In this document: positions 5,384-8,102 of the stretch, one piece after another
How positions within the stretch are numbered: the stretch's first letter is position 1
Layout of the letters: each line of letters begins with the position of its first letter
Origin: an uncultured Alphaproteobacteria bacterium
GTDB lineage: Bacteria > Pseudomonadota > Alphaproteobacteria > Rickettsiales > Midichloriaceae
NCBI GenBank assembly: GCA_903860855.1
Contig: CAIOSF010000087.1
Location: forward strand, 1 to 8,102
Length of the DNA stretch: 8,102 bases
Reading direction: 5' to 3'
The notes under the pieces: model-generated
Seen by the model: only the letters and a program-made list of their open reading frames with translations
The model's database searches: none
What the model was told of the DNA's origin: nothing
Position numbers and translations under genes: made by a program

Positions 5384-7045
5384 TCATTTTCCAATGCAAA
5401 ATGTACTGAAAATCTCATCTAATACTTCGTCCAACTCTATCTTGCCAGTGATGATTTCTAAATTATTAGCGGCAAAGCGCAGATCTTGAGCTGATAGTTC
5501 AAGGGGTTTATGATAGATATCAATATGTTGCAATTGAGTTAAACATTCGCGTAATCTTTGTTTCTGGCGAAGTTTCGTGATCATTGGTTCACCTGAAACC
5601 CGATACCTATCGGAGATTTTATCTCTTATAACTTCCAAGAGCTCATTGATATTCGTCCCATCTCTCGCTGATATTGCGATAATTCTATAATCTAGATTAT
5701 CTTTGCTATTATTACCATTGGCATTTCCATTACTATCGATTCTATCATGCTCATGCATTATAATCATTTTTTCTAGCTTCCGAGTATTTTCATCTAATAT
5801 CTGTCTTTTTATATCTGGTAACATATCAATTTTATTTAAGATAATAATCTTGGGATTTGCACCTTCAATCAACCTAATCGATTCTTGAATAGAAAGTTTA
5901 AGCCGTTCCAAGAAAGAATTGTGAATATTGCTATCATCAGCATCGCAGCTAGAGCTGTCGAGCATTGATTCGAAAGTTGATCCATTGAATGGAATACCGA
6001 AAAGATCGCCAGTGTCATGAATACCCAGGCTACCTATTTCAGATAAATCAACTAAAATCATGGCAATATCAGCATGATCACCAACACGTCTTGCTCTTCT
6101 AACTCCCTCCATCTCTATGACGTTTGTGCTCTCTCTTATTCCCGCTGTATCATAGAGTACAACCGCATAACCACCCATTTGCATGCGGGTTTGGAGGACA
6201 TCTCTTGTCGTGCCAGCTGTGTCCGAGACAATAGCAATATCTTGTCGAGATAGCGTATTAATCAAGCTCGACTTGCCAGAGTTTGGTTTCCCGATAATAC
6301 CAATATTGATGCCGTGGGTAATCGCATCGCTATATTCGCTAGCTTTGAGATGATCTGAGATTTCCATTTCTATTACCTTGATCCCCTCTTCAGCCTTTGC
6401 TAAGGCTTCTTCGGGAATATCATCTTCGGGGAAATCTATATAAGCTTCAATCTGAGCCATGATATTAATAAGTTTTTGTCGCCAACCGTCATATAATTTT
6501 TGTAACTGACCCGAGAGTTGTTGAATAGCAACTTTCCTTTGCATTGATGTTTCGGCTTCTAACAGATCGGCCAAAGCTTCGACCTTTGTTAGATCCATTT
6601 TGCCATTCTCAAAAGCTAAGCGCGTAAACTCTCCTGGTTCTGCCGGTTTGAGATTTGGGAGTAAGCTAAGCTCTGATAGTATATCCTGTACTACCGCAAT
6701 ACTCCCATGAGTATGCATTTCAACTATGTCTTGACCTGTAAAGCTATTAGGGGCTGGAAAATATGTGACCAGAGCATCGTCCAGCATCTCTAGAGTGGAC
6801 GGGCTTATGAGGGCTAGATGATAGAGATGGCGAGGTATTGTCTTATTAAGTTCCTCGGTAAAACCAAAAGCCGTAAGGGTTGTGAACGCTAGGGGGCCGC
6901 TTATCCTGATTACAGCTATACCAGCCTTACCCATATGGGTTGAGAGAGCAAAGATTGTCGGCAGCTGATGTTGCCTATAAGCCTTTGGATCAACTTGCGC
7001 ACGGTGAGAGGATGGCGGTAGTTTTGCTGCGGATTTACTGCTCAT
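5384..7045 (-). CDS. mnmE: tRNA modification GTPase MnmE, enlarged
   Basis: MnmE, with MnmG, installs the carboxymethylaminomethyl group at C5 of wobble uridine 34 in certain tRNAs, using a folate-derived one-carbon unit and GTP hydrolysis. Domains in order: folate-binding N-domain (about 29-150; IFALSTHMGKAGIAVIRISG), helical domain, inserted G domain, and the C-terminal helical part ending CIGK with the catalytic cysteine (Cys550). G motifs are all present: GKPNSGKS (252-259), AGTTRD (277-282), DTAG (299-302), NKID (404-407) and a G5-like SA (459-460). At 553 residues it is about 100 longer than E. coli MnmE (454). The extra length is a 28-residue N-terminal extension, about 40 residues after LVDLSE, and about 25 Asn/Ser/Asp-rich residues after NKID. 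The ATG at 7045 is the only ATG before the conserved region; no good ribosome-binding site is seen. It is the only intact gene between 4567 and 8006. Confidence 0.97.
   Translation of the reverse strand: MSSKSAAKLPPSSHRAQVDPKAYRQHQLPTIFALSTHMGKAGIAVIRISGPLAFTTLTAFGFTEELNKTIPRHLYHLALISPSTLEMLDDALVTYFPAPNSFTGQDIVEMHTHGSIAVVQDILSELSLLPNLKPAEPGEFTRLAFENGKMDLTKVEALADLLEAETSMQRKVAIQQLSGQLQKLYDGWRQKLINIMAQIEAYIDFPEDDIPEEALAKAEEGIKVIEMEISDHLKASEYSDAITHGINIGIIGKPNSGKSSLINTLSRQDIAIVSDTAGTTRDVLQTRMQMGGYAVVLYDTAGIRESTNVIEMEGVRRARRVGDHADIAMILVDLSEIGSLGIHDTGDLFGIPFNGSTFESMLDSSSCDADDSNIHNSFLERLKLSIQESIRLIEGANPKIIILNKIDMLPDIKRQILDENTRKLEKMIIMHEHDRIDSNGNANGNNSKDNLDYRIIAISARDGTNINELLEVIRDKISDRYRVSGEPMITKLRQKQRLRECLTQLQHIDIYHKPLELSAQDLRFAANNLEIITGKIELDEVLDEIFSTFCIGK
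5687..5700. repeat. 14-bp perfect palindrome in mnmE
   Basis: ATAATCTAGATTAT is its own reverse complement. It lies at the C-terminal edge of the second insertion of the MnmE G domain, just before the conserved strand leading to the SA motif (residues about 450-454). The position could be a trace of how the insertion arose, or chance in AT-rich DNA. Confidence 0.5.
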
Positions 7046-7240
7046 GCTTAACTTATTTCAGATTATTTTAGTAGCTATATACAATATATTAGTAATTTAA
7101 GTTATTGTCTGTATAAGGAAAGATAATCTGATGCTTATGATCATAAAATTCTGGTTATTAAATCGACTCGCTATATAGCTTTTTGAATAAGTGACTAGAA
7201 AATACATTCTAGATTCATCTCATGATGATTATCTTTTGAT
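7046..7240. other. Noncoding region between divergent mnmE and the 7241-7939 gene
   Basis: No open frame with coding character is visible. The region should carry the mnmE promoter (minus) and perhaps a plus-strand promoter, but I cannot place either with confidence. It contains three symmetric sequences: an 11-of-12 inverted repeat at 7058-7069/7120-7131, the 12-bp palindrome TTATGATCATAA at 7135-7146, and CTAGAA/TTCTAG with a 6-base loop at 7195-7212. Confidence 0.45.
7058..7131. repeat. 12-bp inverted repeat flanking a 50-bp spacer upstream of mnmE
   Basis: Arm 7058-7069 (TCAGATTATTTT) pairs with 7120-7131 (AAGATAATCTGA) at 11 of 12 positions, the remaining one being G-T. The left arm begins 13 bp before the mnmE start codon, so the structure would lie in the mnmE leader or span its promoter. 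A regulatory leader fold and a short palindromic element are both possible. Confidence 0.45.
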
Positions 7241-7939
7241 GTGCAAAAATATATAAATATTTTGTTATTGACAACTGAGGATCAACTTTGGAAATCTTGA
7301 TACAAGGCTTCCAGTCAATTTGATAAGGATTTAAACAGGTGCTGCGTTAAGGAAGTTGAGTATCTTAAAAAAACCGATCTTTATTGCTTAAGCGATATAG
7401 CTCTAGGGGGCTGTATGATGATGACCGTGCCTTACTAAGAAACCATTTGTGCTGGCTAGTTGGTAGATATCACGATGTCGCAAATGCAGAAAAAACTATT
7501 TTAGATTTAATGTTGCAATCCTTTATTGATTGTGTGAGAGATTAAGTATGGGATAGCAAGGATCTTGCATGATTTGCAAATATTAGATGATATGTACAAC
7601 AGCGCGCCCATCGCAAAGATGGGATTTGAGAAGGAGCAGTGTGGCTATAGAATAAACGCTGCGATCATCTATATGTGCTGCTGTATTGTTTTTTTGGAGA
7701 TTTATACTTATAAAAGAATGTCAGCTGATGATGACGTCGTCTATGCCTTCCTCGGAAAATCGCTAAAAATTGCTTTTACCTCCATAGAAAAAGATGCTAA
7801 CAGAGTTTATAATTTGTCTAAATTTGTGAGAAAATTCAAGAAATTATCTTATGCTAGAATTAATGCTGAGATAGAACAACAAGTTGATGAGAAGGAAGTC
7901 ATCAACAAGAATGAAGAGTGTTATCAGTTATCTAGATAG
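7241..7939 (+). pseudogene. Frameshifted gene of unknown function
   Basis: Three coding-like stretches join into one product if three lesions are ignored. From a GTG at 7241 the frame runs to a TGA at 7298, continues from 7301 with DKDLNRCCVKEVEYLKKTDL and SDIALGG, then must shift by -1 near a G5 run (7406-7410) into YDDDRALLRNHLCWLVGRYH and NAEKTILDLMLQSFIDCVR. It shifts back by +1 near 7538-7545 into EIKYGIARILHDLQ and the open frame ending at 7939. Adding one G to the G5 run gives a smooth ALGGLYDDDRALLRN junction. The reconstructed protein would have about 230 residues. I recognise no family. Recent decay, homopolymer phase variation and sequencing indels are all possible explanations. 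Confidence 0.5.
7565..7939 (+). CDS. Hypothetical protein, 124 residues (intact 3' part of the broken gene)
   Basis: This is the longest intact frame in the region. It can start at a TTG (7565) or at the ATG at 7592 (MYNSAPIAKMGF). It contains one hydrophobic stretch, AAIIYMCCCIVFLEIYTY (about 32-49), that could be a membrane segment, followed by a Lys/Glu-rich, probably helical C-terminal half (KFVRKFKK, QQVDEKEVINKNEE). No ribosome-binding site is evident, and the same frame is open upstream to 7538 where it meets the preceding coding stretch. It is therefore more likely the tail of a longer, frameshifted gene than a gene of its own. No family is recognised. Confidence 0.4.
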   Translation: MHDLQILDDMYNSAPIAKMGFEKEQCGYRINAAIIYMCCCIVFLEIYTYKRMSADDDVVYAFLGKSLKIAFTSIEKDANRVYNLSKFVRKFKKLSYARINAEIEQQVDEKEVINKNEECYQLSR

Positions 7940-8006
7940 GTTTTTAGCAAGTTTTGTAAGACTGCTTAAGAAAGCCTGCTATGAATAACCCTCATCTCTG
8001 GTATTA

Positions 8007-8102
8007 TCAATCGTTTTCGCCTAAATACTTTTCTTTTTTATTAGCCTCACCTTCATGTTCTTCACCAAATGGCCTCTCCTTAAGCATCTTAGTGATGTTT
8101 GG
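8007..8102 (-). CDS. C-terminal end of an unrecognised protein, cut by window edge
   Basis: On the minus strand an open frame enters from the right edge and ends at a TGA (8007-8009). The 31 visible residues begin PNITKMLKERPFGEEHEGEA and continue with a Lys/Glu-rich tail ending GEND. The charged, hydrophilic composition fits a flexible C-terminus. There is too little to assign a family, and the frame could be chance, although it has no stop over its whole visible length and ends convergent to the gene at 7241-7939. Confidence 0.4.
   Translation of the reverse strand, partial: PNITKMLKERPFGEEHEGEANKKEKYLGEND

Overview
The window reads as chromosomal DNA of an AT-rich, reduced alphaproteobacterium, most likely a member of the Rickettsiales or a similar intracellular lineage. 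This is an inference from five things: low GC, an ftsQ-ftsA pair with no ftsZ after it, an adrenodoxin-type ferredoxin, long low-density intergenic stretches, and at least two genes that look decayed. I cannot name the genus from sequence alone.

Layout. Positions 1-1949 (+) carry the end of the division cluster: ftsQ (its start lies off the left edge) and ftsA, 5 bp apart. Positions 1950-2290 are a gene-free convergent gap. It holds a structured element of about 130 bp bounded by a 13-bp imperfect inverted repeat, then a GC-rich block able to form stem-loops. Positions 2291-4566 (-) are a three-gene series, read right to left: nrdB (ribonucleotide reductase small subunit), a shrunken glutamine-synthetase-like protein without the catalytic core, and a [2Fe-2S] ferredoxin. 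Positions 4567-5383 have no intact gene; they contain an apparent gene remnant on the minus strand interrupted by a strong 62-bp hairpin. Positions 5384-7045 (-) encode a complete but enlarged MnmE. Positions 7046-7240 are noncoding and rich in small palindromes. Positions 7241-7939 (+) hold a decayed or frameshifted unknown gene whose last third is an open frame of 124 codons. The right edge (8007-8102, -) catches the last 31 codons of another unrecognised gene.

How the genes relate. FtsQ and FtsA are divisome proteins. NrdB makes the radical cofactor for deoxynucleotide synthesis and needs electrons and iron; a ferredoxin on the same strand downstream could supply it, recalling the E. coli nrdB-yfaE arrangement, though the ferredoxin type differs. 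MnmE acts with MnmG on tRNA wobble uridines. The most unusual items are the GS-like pseudoenzyme between nrdB and the ferredoxin, the structured element after ftsA, the hairpin inside the remnant near 5050, the G8 tract just before the FtsA membrane anchor, and the two insertions in the MnmE G domain. No CRISPR array, transposase, rRNA or tRNA gene is visible.
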